Shown piece after piece: positions 37,293 through 46,023 of a stretch of DNA of 64,000 bases (its first letter is position 1; each line of letters starts with the position of its first letter). This stretch comes from Xanthobacteraceae bacterium (GTDB lineage: Bacteria; Pseudomonadota; Alphaproteobacteria; Rhizobiales; Xanthobacteraceae). Position numbers and translations under genes: made by a program. The notes beneath the pieces were generated by a model that made no database searches, was not told the DNA's origin, and saw only the letters and a program-made list of their open reading frames with translations. The stretch is taken from contig JAIESC010000010.1 of the NCBI GenBank assembly GCA_019746355.1, positions 62,001 through 126,000 of the forward strand. Direction: 5' to 3'.

Positions 37293-38315
37293 ATGCCGTC
37301 ACGCTCCGACCTGCTGATCAGCCAGTTGCCGAAGTGCGAGCTGCATATCCACATCGAAGGCAGCCTCGAGCCAGAGATGATGTTCGCACTGGCCGCGCGC
37401 AACAATATCCGCCTGCCCTATGAATCGGTCGATGCGCTGCGCCAGGCCTATCAATTCACGGAGCTGCAGGACTTCCTGAACATCTACTACCGGGGCATGT
37501 CGGTGCTGGTCACCGAGCGGGATTTCTTTGACCTCGCCTGGGCCTATCTCGAGCGCGCATGTGCCGACAACGTGCGGCATGTGGAGATGTTCTTCGACCC
37601 GCAGGGCCATACCAGCCGCGGCGTCGCCTTTGAAACGGTCGTGAATGGACTGCATCGCGCCTGCTGCGAAGCGGGCGACAAGCTCGGCATCAGCGCCAGC
37701 CTGATCATGTGCTTTCTGCGCCATCTCGACGAAGCCGATGCCGAGCGTACCCTTGATGCGGCGCTCACGCACAAGACGAAGATCATCGGCGTCGGGCTCG
37801 ATTCGTCGGAATGCGGCCATCCTCCCGGCAAGTTCAAGCGCGTGTTCAATCGTGCGCGCGACGCCGGATTTCACTGCTTCGCCCACGCGGGTGAGGAAGG
37901 GCCGCCATCCTATGTTTGGGAAGCGCTCGACCTGCTGGGCGTGAAGCGCGTCGACCACGGCAACCGGGCGCTGGAAGACGCGGCCTTGGTCGGCCGCCTC
38001 GCGCGCGAAAAAATCCCGCTCACCGTCTGCCCGCTGTCGAACCTGAAGCTCCGCGTGGTCGACGACCTCAAGCACCATCCTCTGCGCGACATGACGCAGA
38101 AGGATCTGCTGGTGACGCTCAATTCGGACGATCCCGCCTACTTCGGCGGCTACGTGAACGACAACTATCGCGCGCTCGCAAGGTCGATTTCGCTCACGCC
38201 GGAAGAGATTGTCGCGGTCGCACGCAACGGTTTTTCCGCGGCAATGATGTCAGAGGACAACCGCAAGGCGGCCTTGAGTCATTTCGACGCGGTCTTGGCG
38301 CAGCTGCAGCGATGA
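37293..38315 (+). CDS. Adenosine/adenine deaminase family protein
   Basis: A 340-residue TIM-barrel deaminase. Metal ligands and catalytic residues are in place: ELHIHIEGSL (HxH), FAHAGEEGP (third His and catalytic Glu region), RVDHGNRA (His) and LNSDDPAYFGG (Asp pair). The segment EMFFDPQGHTSRGV is typical of the adenine deaminase subgroup (bacterial/fungal Aah1-like), so adenine to hypoxanthine is the likeliest reaction, with adenosine as the alternative. The ATG at 37293 follows GGAG. It adds a purine step to the heterocycle island. Confidence 0.9.
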   Translation: MPSRSDLLISQLPKCELHIHIEGSLEPEMMFALAARNNIRLPYESVDALRQAYQFTELQDFLNIYYRGMSVLVTERDFFDLAWAYLERACADNVRHVEMFFDPQGHTSRGVAFETVVNGLHRACCEAGDKLGISASLIMCFLRHLDEADAERTLDAALTHKTKIIGVGLDSSECGHPPGKFKRVFNRARDAGFHCFAHAGEEGPPSYVWEALDLLGVKRVDHGNRALEDAALVGRLAREKIPLTVCPLSNLKLRVVDDLKHHPLRDMTQKDLLVTLNSDDPAYFGGYVNDNYRALARSISLTPEEIVAVARNGFSAAMMSEDNRKAALSHFDAVLAQLQR

Positions 38316-38387
38316 CGTCCCGCCGTAGAAGGCACGGCGGCTTGTGCCACGCAGAAAATTTCCGCTCGGCCCGACCGAGGCTCCCAC

Positions 38388-39131
38388 CTAGCGCCTGGCC
38401 CGCTTGCTCGGCCGGGTGACGGCCGATCTCGGTTCGTCGGCGTAGGACGCCAAAATATCCTTCAGCTCTCGGTTCTTCGGCGGCCGGGCCACGATCAGCG
38501 CGCGGTTCGCCACGCCCTCGAGATGCTCGTCCATCAGCGTCGAGGCGCGGTTCGCGTCGCCGGCGGCGAGCGCCGCGATCAGCGCGCGATGCTCATTGAC
38601 CGCGCATTCCGAGGAATGCGGGCGGCTGTAGAGCGCGAGGATCAGCCCGCAGCGCAACGAGACCTCGCTGATGTAGCGGGCCAGCACCGGGCTGCCGGTC
38701 ATTTCCGCGAGCAGAATATGAAATTCGGTGGCAAGCCGAATCGACAGCGGCTCGTTGTTGCCGCGCGCCTTCTCCTCCTCGTCGACATGGGCTTGCAGCG
38801 TCCTGATCTGCTCGCGCGTCAGCCGGCCGGCCAGTCGCGCCATCACCAGGCGTTCGAGCCCGAGCCGCACGTCGAACGTGTCGCGCGCCTCCTCCCAGGC
38901 GGGCGTGGCGACGGCCGCGCCGCGGTTGCGGCGCAACTCGACCAGTCCTTCGGCCGCAAGCTGGCTCAAGGCGCTGCGGACAATGGTGCGGCTTGCACCG
39001 AAGCGCTCGCCGATCGCGTCTTCCGGCAGCTTGGCGCCGGGCTCCAGCGCCTGCTCGATGATCGCATGCCGCAGCGCACGGTAGATCTGGCCCGCGCGAT
39101 CGGTGCCAGGTTTCGTGCTCCGCTTGGCCAT
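38388..39131 (-). CDS. GntR family regulator (FCD domain)
   Basis: A 247-residue transcription factor. N-terminal winged helix-turn-helix (about 10-75: IYRALRHAIIEQALEPGAKL, then GASRTIVRSALSQLAAEGLVEL) and a C-terminal FCD ligand domain (about 85-225) with FHILLAEMTG and the metal histidines in NEHRALIAAL. Faces away from the second amidohydrolase gene and towards the deaminase gene. It is the only regulator in the 30-42 kb island and so probably responds to its substrate. Target sites are unproven; see TGTATACA at 36641. Confidence 0.92.
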   Translation of the reverse strand: MAKRSTKPGTDRAGQIYRALRHAIIEQALEPGAKLPEDAIGERFGASRTIVRSALSQLAAEGLVELRRNRGAAVATPAWEEARDTFDVRLGLERLVMARLAGRLTREQIRTLQAHVDEEEKARGNNEPLSIRLATEFHILLAEMTGSPVLARYISEVSLRCGLILALYSRPHSSECAVNEHRALIAALAAGDANRASTLMDEHLEGVANRALIVARPPKNRELKDILASYADEPRSAVTRPSKRARR

Positions 39132-39510
39132 GCTGCATCGCTCCAGCGCTTCGGTCTTATGGCCATGAAACGGGCCGTGCGGTCAATTGCCGTCCCATAA
39201 GCTATCGCCCGCCCGCCGCCACGCGTTGCTCGCGCATCTCCTCCAGCGCCCGCGCAAGCCGCTCGGCAAAGATCGCCGCGGGGATCGGCAGGGTGCGCGC
39301 CCGCAACCTGCCGGCCAAGGCCGATCGGATGCCGGCGATTCTGTCCAATTGACCGAAACGGAAGAGCCCGCAATCATCTCGTTGGTGCAATTCGGGCGGT
39401 GCGCTCCCCTGAAAGGGAGAGGGGCGGGGTGGGGGTCCGTTTGTGCACATGATCGGCTCTGCCCGGCTCACCATAGCCGTGGAACGACTGGATCATATCC
39501 TGGCGGGACA
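39132..39510. other. Intergenic region with a possible gene remnant
   Basis: About 380 bp between GntR and the amidohydrolase. On the minus strand 39187-39345 reads like the end of a helical protein (RTLPIPAAIFAERLARALEEM) but no family is recognised. Around 39401-39440 lies a CTCCCCT...GGGGTGGGGG stretch of the kind scattered through Rhizobiales intergenic DNA. No clear promoter was picked out. Confidence 0.4.
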
Positions 39511-40959
39511 ATGCCGATGCGTGAACTGACGTGCACTCATATCCAACCGAACGCCGAGCTACCTGCGGCGGGCGCGCACGTCATCAGGGTCGACGGCGAC
39601 CGCATTGTCGCGGTCGAGCCGGGGAAGCCCGGCGCCCGGCGGTTCCTGGCGCTTCCGGCGCTGATCAACGCCCATGACCACGCCCGCGTCACCTCGACCA
39701 CGGCCTACGGCGGCGCCGGCAAACCGCTGGAAACCTGGGCTGCATATCTCGCGCTGCTGCCGTCGATCGATCCCTATCTCGCGGGCGCCGTGTCGCTGTC
39801 GCGTAGCGCGCTCGGCGGCGCGGCCGCGATCATGGTGCACTACACCCGCGTTCAGGGCCTCACGGATCTGCCGACCGAGGTGGCCGAGGTGGCGCGCGCG
39901 GCGCGGGACGTCGGCGTGCGCGTGGGCTTTGCTGTGACGATGCGAAACCGCAATCCGCTGGTCTATGGGCCGTCGGAGCCGATCCTTGCCGCGCTGTCGC
40001 CGCAGGCCCGCGTCGAGGTCGAGAAGCGATATCTCAAACCGCCGCTTTCGGTCGAGCAGCAGATCGCACTGGTTGACGCCGTCGCGAGCGCCGCAGCCAA
40101 CCCGATGTTCGACGTGCAATACGGCCCGCAGGCGATGCAGTGGTGCACGGACGAATTGCTGGAAGCGATCGCCGATGCCTCGAAGCGCACCGGCCGCCGC
40201 ATCCACATGCATCTTCTGGAGACCAGCACCCAGCGCACCTGGCTCGACGCCAATTATCCGGACGGCATCCTGAAATTCCTCGATCGCATCGGCTTCCTCA
40301 GCCCGCGGCTGACGCTCGCCCATTGCACCTGGGCGCGGCCCGACGAGCTCGAGCTGATCGCCGCGCGCGGTGCGACCATCGCCGTCAACACCAGCTCGAA
40401 CCTGCACCTGCGTTCCGGCATCGCGCCGGTCAAGGAGATGGTGAAGCGCGGCTGCCGCGTCGCGCTTGGCCTCGACGGCTCGACCTTCGACGAGGACGAC
40501 GACGCGCTCCGCGAAATGCGGCTGGCGCATTTTCTGCATCAGGGCTGGGCCTTCACCACCGATGTCGATCGTCCGGCGATGCTGCGCATGGCGTTCCAGA
40601 ACGGCCGGCTTTCGGTGACCAACAAGGACGATGGCGGCGCGTTGGCGCCGGGCATGCCGGCCGACATCCTCGTGCTTGACTGGGATGCGGTCGACCACGA
40701 GCGGGTGCGGCCGGACCTCGATCCGCAGGACATGCTATTCGCCCGCAGCACCATGCGCCACATCCATGAGCTGATCGTCGCCGGGCGCCCGGTGGTGCGC
40801 GACGGACAGCTGCTCAACATCGACTATCCGGCCATGCGCGACGAGATGCTTCAGCGGCTGCGCGCCGACATGCGGCAGAACGCGAACCTTGTGTCCGCCA
40901 TCGGCGAGCTCGAGCGCGCGGTCGCCGCACACTACAAGTCCCAGCCTCCCTGCTGCTGA
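39511..40959 (+). CDS. Amidohydrolase (TrzA/AtzA-like cyclic deaminase-type)
   Basis: A 482-residue metal-dependent hydrolase. Metal ligands: INAHDHARV (HxH), HMHLLETSTQR (His), LAHCTWARPDE (His) and the aspartate in ALGLDGSTFDEDD; the same order as in s-triazine hydrolases and guanine/hydroxydechloroatrazine deaminases. The C-terminal part has the usual composite-domain end (GALAPGMPADILVLDWD). The ATG at 39511 was chosen since the upstream frame has no family resemblance. Lies 9 bp before the ring-opening hydrolase, so both act in one pathway. Confidence 0.88.
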   Translation: MPMRELTCTHIQPNAELPAAGAHVIRVDGDRIVAVEPGKPGARRFLALPALINAHDHARVTSTTAYGGAGKPLETWAAYLALLPSIDPYLAGAVSLSRSALGGAAAIMVHYTRVQGLTDLPTEVAEVARAARDVGVRVGFAVTMRNRNPLVYGPSEPILAALSPQARVEVEKRYLKPPLSVEQQIALVDAVASAAANPMFDVQYGPQAMQWCTDELLEAIADASKRTGRRIHMHLLETSTQRTWLDANYPDGILKFLDRIGFLSPRLTLAHCTWARPDELELIAARGATIAVNTSSNLHLRSGIAPVKEMVKRGCRVALGLDGSTFDEDDDALREMRLAHFLHQGWAFTTDVDRPAMLRMAFQNGRLSVTNKDDGGALAPGMPADILVLDWDAVDHERVRPDLDPQDMLFARSTMRHIHELIVAGRPVVRDGQLLNIDYPAMRDEMLQRLRADMRQNANLVSAIGELERAVAAHYKSQPPCC

Positions 40960-40968
40960 AAGCCGCCG

Positions 40969-42075
40969 ATGCCGATCGCCAAGGTTCACCGCATTTCCGC
41001 CGCTGCCCCCGACGATGTGAGCGGCATCGAAGCCGCCATCGCCGCAGGCCGCATCGATCCCAAGGGCGTCGTCGCCGTGCTCGGCAAGACCGAGGGCAAC
41101 GGCCTGGTCAACGACTACGCGCGCGGCTACGCGGCGTTCGCGCTCAACCTGATGTTCCAGCGGCATCTTCCCGCGGATGACGCGGCAAGGATCTGCCTCG
41201 TGATGTCCGGCGGCACCGAGGGCGGCATGGCGCCGCACTGGACCGTGTTCGAGCGCGCGGAAGGCGACGGCGCCAAGGGTCCCGCGCTGGCGCTCGGGCG
41301 TGCTCACACCGCGGCGCTGCCGGGCGAGCACCTCGGCCGGCTCGCGCAGGTCGACATGGTGGCCGAAGCCGTGCGCGCGGCGATGCAAGAGGCCGCGATC
41401 GCCGACCCCGCCGCGGTGCACTTCGTGCAGGTGAAGTGCCCCTTGCTCACGGTCGCGCGCGCCGCCGAGGCCGAGGCGCGCGGCGCCAGCGTTTCCACCA
41501 AGGACACGCTCAAGTCGATGGGACTGTCGCGCGCCGCGAGCGCCCTCGGTGTCGCGGTCGCGCTCGGTGAGACCGACCGTGCGCGCCTGAGCGACGCTCA
41601 GATCGGCAACGACTGGAGCCTCTATTCCGGCCGCGCGAGCTGCTCGGCCGGCGTCGAGCTTCTCGGCCACGAGGTCGTGGTGATGGGCATGTCGCCGGCC
41701 TGGAGCGGGCCGCTCGCGGTGGACCACGCGGTCATGGCCGACGCGATCGACGTCGAGCCGGTCCGTGCCGCGCTGGAACGCCTCGGCTTTCCGTCCAATG
41801 GACAGCTTGCCGCCGCGCAGCGCGGGCGTCTCGCCGCGGTGCTGGCCAAGGCCGAGGCGAGCCACGACGGCCGGCTGCGCGGCTTTCGCCACACCATGCT
41901 GGACGACTCCGACATTTCATCGACACGCCACGCCCGCGCCTTTGTTTGCGGCGCACTGGCCGGTCTGGTCGGTCACGCGGAAATCTATGTCTCCGGAGGC
42001 GCCGAGCATCAGGGCCCTGACGGCGGCGGGCCTGTTGCGGTGATTGTCGATCGCAGCGTTGGCGTTGCTGATTGA
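40969..42075 (+). CDS. Cyanuric acid hydrolase / barbiturase family ring-opening amidohydrolase
   Basis: A 368-residue enzyme of the small, threefold-symmetric AtzD/barbiturase family, which opens cyanuric acid or barbiturate rings. The three Lys/Ser pairs expected of the fold can be seen: K40/S80 (MSGGTEGG), K156/S226 (VKCPLL; GRASCSAG) and K294/S342 (YVSGGAEHQGPDGGG). Length fits the family. Whether it takes cyanurate (triazine route) or barbiturate (oxidative pyrimidine route) cannot be decided by eye. The upstream amidohydrolase and the liv importer give it a nitrogen-heterocycle context. Confidence 0.9.
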   Translation: MPIAKVHRISAAAPDDVSGIEAAIAAGRIDPKGVVAVLGKTEGNGLVNDYARGYAAFALNLMFQRHLPADDAARICLVMSGGTEGGMAPHWTVFERAEGDGAKGPALALGRAHTAALPGEHLGRLAQVDMVAEAVRAAMQEAAIADPAAVHFVQVKCPLLTVARAAEAEARGASVSTKDTLKSMGLSRAASALGVAVALGETDRARLSDAQIGNDWSLYSGRASCSAGVELLGHEVVVMGMSPAWSGPLAVDHAVMADAIDVEPVRAALERLGFPSNGQLAAAQRGRLAAVLAKAEASHDGRLRGFRHTMLDDSDISSTRHARAFVCGALAGLVGHAEIYVSGGAEHQGPDGGGPVAVIVDRSVGVAD

Positions 42076-42145
42076 GCCAGGGTCTGCGCCGCGCCGGCTT
42101 CGTTGATACCCGCCTGTACCCCCATCAAACCTGCGCGAGCGCAAG

Positions 42146-42682
42146 TTAACTTCGCAACTGATAGAGCGGATCATCGAGGCTGTGCTTCTGCACGGTGAAC
42201 TCGGCTGGAAATACAGCAGGCTCCGTCATGGGCTCGCCGACGAGGTCGCCAAAGACGAGCGTGCGATGCACAACGCGCCATTCATCAGTGCGCTTCTCGA
42301 AGCGATCGAGGTACCGCGCGGACGCAATGTTGCGCAATCCAGCCATGCCCGGCGGCACATTGGGTGCACCGGCGCGATATCGCTGCAGCACAAGCACATA
42401 GGTCTCGACCAACGCACGCTCGCGCGACGTGAACTCGATCAGCACATTGGTGTTGAAATGCATCGAGTGGTCCTGATGCGCATGCAGCTTTTCGATATGC
42501 GCCAAAAACTCATCCGGCGGCCCCTTGAAGAAGCCGTGATCGTCAAACGCGTCGTCGTGGTACAACTCGCGAGCCGCCTTCCAGTCCTGCCGGTCCACGG
42601 CGCGTGCGAAGCGTTTCAGGCAGTCCTCGATCGCCGTCCTGGCTTGCAACTCGTCGAGGAAATTCGCGAAGACGCTTGCCAT
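42146..42682 (-). CDS. SnoaL/NTF2-like protein
   Basis: A 178-residue SnoaL-like protein of the kind seen with aromatic and steroid catabolic genes: LQARTAIEDCLKRFARAVDRQDW, then YHDDAFDDHGFFKGPPDEFL and HFNTNVLIEF. The His/Asp pattern resembles ring-hydroxylating dioxygenase beta-subunit-like or dehydratase-type SnoaL members. The start MASVFANF at 42682 was preferred to an upstream ATG at 42748. A CATGCTCTA motif lies 75 bp upstream, shared with the promoter of the opposite operon. Confidence 0.8.
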   Translation of the reverse strand: MASVFANFLDELQARTAIEDCLKRFARAVDRQDWKAARELYHDDAFDDHGFFKGPPDEFLAHIEKLHAHQDHSMHFNTNVLIEFTSRERALVETYVLVLQRYRAGAPNVPPGMAGLRNIASARYLDRFEKRTDEWRVVHRTLVFGDLVGEPMTEPAVFPAEFTVQKHSLDDPLYQLRS

Positions 42683-42756
42683 GACACGGCGGCCCTGAGT
42701 TGTTTTCTTCGCCAACAGCAGCGCCGGCGGCTGCTCTTGCAGCGGCAAATCTATAT

Positions 42757-42765
42757 CATGCTCTA
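42757..42765. promoter_or_regulatory. CATGCTCTA motif upstream of the SnoaL-like gene
   Basis: The same 9-mer occurs at 43819-43827 before the plus-strand operon. The TetR gene lies between both sites, so it may be the regulator (inference). Confidence 0.35.
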
Positions 42766-42825
42766 ATTGTTAGAAACGTTGCGTTTTTCTGTCAATCGCG
42801 TCGCCGCGAGAGGTCCGCTGAAACG

Positions 42826-43503
42826 TCAGGCCTTGGGACTCGGACCGAGGCCGTTGACGACGGTGAGGAACGCCCGCCTCAATTTTTTGAACCCGATCTC
42901 AGCGCTGGGCGACTTGGTGGAAAGCCAGGACTGAACGTTGCACCAATGAACCCAAAAAAGCAGCTGTGCAATCGCGTGTCCGGGTTCGGGCGTCGACAGG
43001 CGGCCTGCCTTCTTTGAACGGTCAATGATCTCCGCAAGGGCGCGGCTGATCCTTTCGCGCCGCTCCACGACACGCTTGGCCTCCGGTCCCAGCATCTCCG
43101 GCTGCTCGGCTTGCAGCAGGAACATCTCATGGACGCCGTAACGCCCGATCGTGGCATGACGCTCGAAGTACTTGTACACCGGGCGGAAGACGCCCAGCAG
43201 CTGATCGATCACCGGCTCCTGCGGCGTGGTTTCCCGGATCGCGGTATCGACCATCACATCCAAATCGTCGTTGAAAATCAGGTATAGCAGGTCTCGCTTT
43301 TCCGTGGCGTAAGCGAAAAGCGTCCCAATCGCCAGCTCGGCGCGGGCGGCAATCTCGCGGGTCGTCGCTCCCTCATACCCCCGCTCGAGGAAGACCTGAC
43401 GGGCGGCCTCGCGAAGTCGTTGACGCCGCTCGCGCTTGCCGCGCGCTCGCAATCCTAGTCCGAAAAGCGCGCTGTCGGTCTCGTTGCTCTTTTGGCGAGG
43501 CAT
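42826..43503 (-). CDS. TetR family transcriptional regulator
   Basis: A 225-residue regulator. N-terminal helix-turn-helix RERRQRLREAARQVFLERGY, EGATTREIAARAELAIGTLF, AYATEKRDLLYLIF is a standard TetR DNA-binding domain; the C-terminal ligand domain is variable. I chose MPRQKSNE at 43503; an ATG at 43563 would add 20 residues, and neither has a clear ribosome site. It lies between an NTF2-like gene and the dehydrogenase/dioxygenase operon and probably controls them. Confidence 0.9.
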   Translation of the reverse strand: MPRQKSNETDSALFGLGLRARGKRERRQRLREAARQVFLERGYEGATTREIAARAELAIGTLFAYATEKRDLLYLIFNDDLDVMVDTAIRETTPQEPVIDQLLGVFRPVYKYFERHATIGRYGVHEMFLLQAEQPEMLGPEAKRVVERRERISRALAEIIDRSKKAGRLSTPEPGHAIAQLLFWVHWCNVQSWLSTKSPSAEIGFKKLRRAFLTVVNGLGPSPKA

Positions 43504-43798
43504 CGAAGTTGCTGTTGTCGCAGAAACCGGGACCGCGGACTTAGAATCGGAGCCGAGAGGCATGAAACATGGCGCGGCTGTCCCTGTAAAGCATTACCCG
43601 ATCGTACGGAACCGCTTGATGAGGCTCGCTTGTCCGGCCGACATCGCGCGCACATCTGGACCGCAGCACCGCGTTTCGGTGCCGCGCCGGTTCTGCCGGG
43701 CGCACACGCGGACGTGATGGCCGAGGCCAAACCCACACCGGCACTGCAGCTCCACCGCGCTTGACTCTTCAACAAATGGAAGTCACAACGATGAAAAT

Positions 43799-43827
43799 GA
43801 GCATGCTATAAAAACGACCATGCTCTA
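43799..43827. promoter_or_regulatory. GAGCATG-N13-CATGCTC inverted repeat, candidate operator
   Basis: GAGCATG (43799-43805) and CATGCTC (43819-43825) form an inverted repeat upstream of the dehydrogenase/dioxygenase/TctC operon, with TATAAA between the arms resembling a -10. The right arm extends to CATGCTCTA, also found at 42757-42765. Candidate TetR binding site. Confidence 0.45.
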
Positions 43828-43842
43828 GATTGGGAGGCTGCA

Positions 43843-44007
43843 ATGTCCGAAGGACGGTGCCACAGTGCGTCCTTTCCCGCCCCGGTATCGCCCGGCCGTG
43901 CCGATGGACTGCCGAGTTTGCAGGGAGGCTCGCGACAGCCCGTGCGCCGCGGCGGGCTCTGCCGGCACAGGGCTCAATCGAAGCGGCCTGTGGTGAGAGT
44001 GCAGTGA
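43843..44007 (+). CDS. Short leader ORF (54 codons) overlapping the dehydrogenase start
   Basis: ATG at 43843 follows a strong GGGAGG ribosome site at 6-nt spacing and runs 54 codons (MSEGRCHSASFPAPVSPGRA...) to a TGA that overlaps the ATG of the next gene (TGATG... at 44005-44009). This suggests translational coupling or a decayed N-terminus. The product is basic and rich in Arg/Ser/Gly and matches no family I know. It may simply be a leader. Confidence 0.35.
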   Translation: MSEGRCHSASFPAPVSPGRADGLPSLQGGSRQPVRRGGLCRHRAQSKRPVVRVQ

Positions 44008-44987
44008 TGCAAACCATCGGCTTTGTCGGGCTGGGGAAGATCGGAACCGAAATAGCCAGGCATCTTCTTGCGGCCGGCTATGGGGTTCTCGGCTATCGAC
44101 GCAGCTCGCTGGCGGAGTTCGAAAAGATCGGTGGCATGGCGGCGGATTCGCCGGCCGCGATCGCCGAACGAGCAGACATTGTATTGTCCTGCCTGCCGGG
44201 TGGCGAAGGCGCCCTCGACGAGGTCGTCAATGGGCCGCGTGGACTGGTACAGGCCGCGAGGGCAGGTCAAATTGTTGTGGAGCTGGGCTCGCATCCATTG
44301 GCGGTGAAGGAGCGGCAGATCGCGCGCCTCGCCGCGAAAGGTGCGATATTTCTCGACGGTGAGGTCAGCGGCACACCGGGAATGGTGGCGCAACGCAAGG
44401 GCCCGATCTATCTCGCCGGAGACGCGGATGCGTGCCGGAAGATTGAGCCGATCGTCAAAACATTCGCCGAGCTGTGTCTCTACCTGGGGCCATTTGGCGC
44501 CGCCAGCAAGATCAAGTTCATCAACAACCTTCTGGTGACGGTCAACACCGCGGCCATCGGTGAAGCCGTGGCGCTGGCGCTGAAAGCGGGCGTCGAACCC
44601 GGGATGATGGTCAAGGCGATCAGCAACGGCAGCGGCGGATCGGTTCTGTTTCCGATCCGTGTGCCGCGGATGGTGAAAAAGGACTATCTGCCGCCGCAGG
44701 GCACCTTCGAAGGTCTGTCCCATTATTTCGACTACATCGACGATCTCGCAAAGCGGGCGGAAGTCGCGACGCCGTTGTTTTCCTTGGCGGCCGACCTGTT
44801 CAGGCGTGGCATCGATTGTGGCCTCGCCCAGCACGATGTCGCGGCAATCATCGAGGTCGTGCGCGACCTCTCATCGGAGGAGAAGGAAAACCGAAAGGCC
44901 AACCTTCGGGCCGATACGGGGAAGCTTCCTGCCCGATCCGTCGCCGGAATGAAGGCGCCCGTGGTTCGGTCAGGGGGAGAGCCCTGA
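44007..44987 (+). CDS. NAD(P)-dependent 3-hydroxyisobutyrate-dehydrogenase-like oxidoreductase
   Basis: A 326-residue beta-hydroxyacid dehydrogenase. Rossmann motif IGFVGLGKIGTEIARHLLAAGY at the N-terminus, substrate loop DGEVSGTPGMVAQRKG, and the catalytic lysine in GAASKIKFINNLL. The family includes GarR/GlxR and HIBADH-type enzymes. The start at 44007 gives the standard N-terminus MQTIGFVGLG. First clear enzyme of the operon with the extradiol dioxygenase and TctC. Confidence 0.88.
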   Translation: MQTIGFVGLGKIGTEIARHLLAAGYGVLGYRRSSLAEFEKIGGMAADSPAAIAERADIVLSCLPGGEGALDEVVNGPRGLVQAARAGQIVVELGSHPLAVKERQIARLAAKGAIFLDGEVSGTPGMVAQRKGPIYLAGDADACRKIEPIVKTFAELCLYLGPFGAASKIKFINNLLVTVNTAAIGEAVALALKAGVEPGMMVKAISNGSGGSVLFPIRVPRMVKKDYLPPQGTFEGLSHYFDYIDDLAKRAEVATPLFSLAADLFRRGIDCGLAQHDVAAIIEVVRDLSSEEKENRKANLRADTGKLPARSVAGMKAPVVRSGGEP

Positions 44988-45040
44988 TACGCGGGCGCAC
45001 CTTCGGCACCAGCCATCAGCGATCAAGAAGGCAGACAGAC

Positions 45041-45997
45041 ATGACAGCAACACAACCGGCCAGTTCGCCTGCGCTCTATTTCGGCCCCTTCAACGCCGCG
45101 CAGTCGCTCGGAATCGATCGAGGCAACTACATTGCAATTCAGTCCGACAACCCGGCGGCAGCGGCGCAATACGCCGTGGAAAATATGGGCTTCTATCTGG
45201 TTCACACGGACGGCGAAGGGCGCCACTACCTCGCGGCCCATGGCCTCGATCCATACTCGCTGGTCTACACGCCGGGAGAGCAGGGCAAGGTCGATCATCT
45301 TTCCTATGTGGTGCGTAACGCCGCCGACCTGCTCGCGGCCGAAAAAAGGCTCGCTGAGCTCGGCGTGAAAAGCGAGCGGATCGAGCGCTCGCCATTGTGG
45401 CGGCACGGTTCAGCCCTGCGGTTTGTCAATCCCGGCGGGCAGACGATTGAACTCACGCCGGGCGTGCTGGTCGATGTGCCCATGGCCGCGCTGGTTGCCG
45501 AACCGCAGTCAACGCCGGCCCCCGTCGCGTTCGATCACGCGATCGTCCGGGCAGCCGACGTCGGTGCGGCTTTCGAGTTTGCTTCACGCGCAATGGGGTT
45601 GAAGGAGTCGGCCCGCATCGTCGCCCCCGATGGCATTCCAATCCTGGGCTTCTTCCGTTGCCACACCTTGTTTCATTGCTATGGCGCGGCTCGCTCGCAG
45701 TACAACGGGCTCCACCACATGCAATTTACTTTGAAAAATCCGCTCGCGATACATCGTGCATTCGAGCACATGAGGGAACGCGGAAAGGTCGAGCTGATCT
45801 GGGGGCCGCTGCGCCACGGGGCCGGGCACAACGTCGTGTTCTATTTCCGCGACTACACCGGAAACATTGTCGAATATTCGGCGGAGGAAGAAATCATCCT
45901 CAACGATGCGACCTACGTGCCTCGCGCTTGGCCGATCAGCGACCCCCTCGCGGCCGATGAATGGTATCGATCGCACGTTCCCGAAGCCATGATGTGA
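45041..45997 (+). CDS. Extradiol ring-cleavage dioxygenase (VOC superfamily)
   Basis: A 318-residue, two-domain type I extradiol dioxygenase of the catechol 2,3-dioxygenase/dihydroxybiphenyl dioxygenase group. The iron ligands expected in the C-terminal domain are visible: His in AFDHAIVRAADVG, His in GLHHMQFTL and Glu in GNIVEYSAEEE. The N-terminal domain repeats the fold (VDHLSYVVRNAADLL) without a full ligand set, as usual. The ATG at 45041 follows GAAGGCAGAC. It probably opens a catecholic ring meta to the hydroxyls; the substrate is unknown. Confidence 0.87.
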   Translation: MTATQPASSPALYFGPFNAAQSLGIDRGNYIAIQSDNPAAAAQYAVENMGFYLVHTDGEGRHYLAAHGLDPYSLVYTPGEQGKVDHLSYVVRNAADLLAAEKRLAELGVKSERIERSPLWRHGSALRFVNPGGQTIELTPGVLVDVPMAALVAEPQSTPAPVAFDHAIVRAADVGAAFEFASRAMGLKESARIVAPDGIPILGFFRCHTLFHCYGAARSQYNGLHHMQFTLKNPLAIHRAFEHMRERGKVELIWGPLRHGAGHNVVFYFRDYTGNIVEYSAEEEIILNDATYVPRAWPISDPLAADEWYRSHVPEAMM

Positions 45998-46023
45998 AGT
46001 CGTTGCCGCTGCAAGGGCTCACA

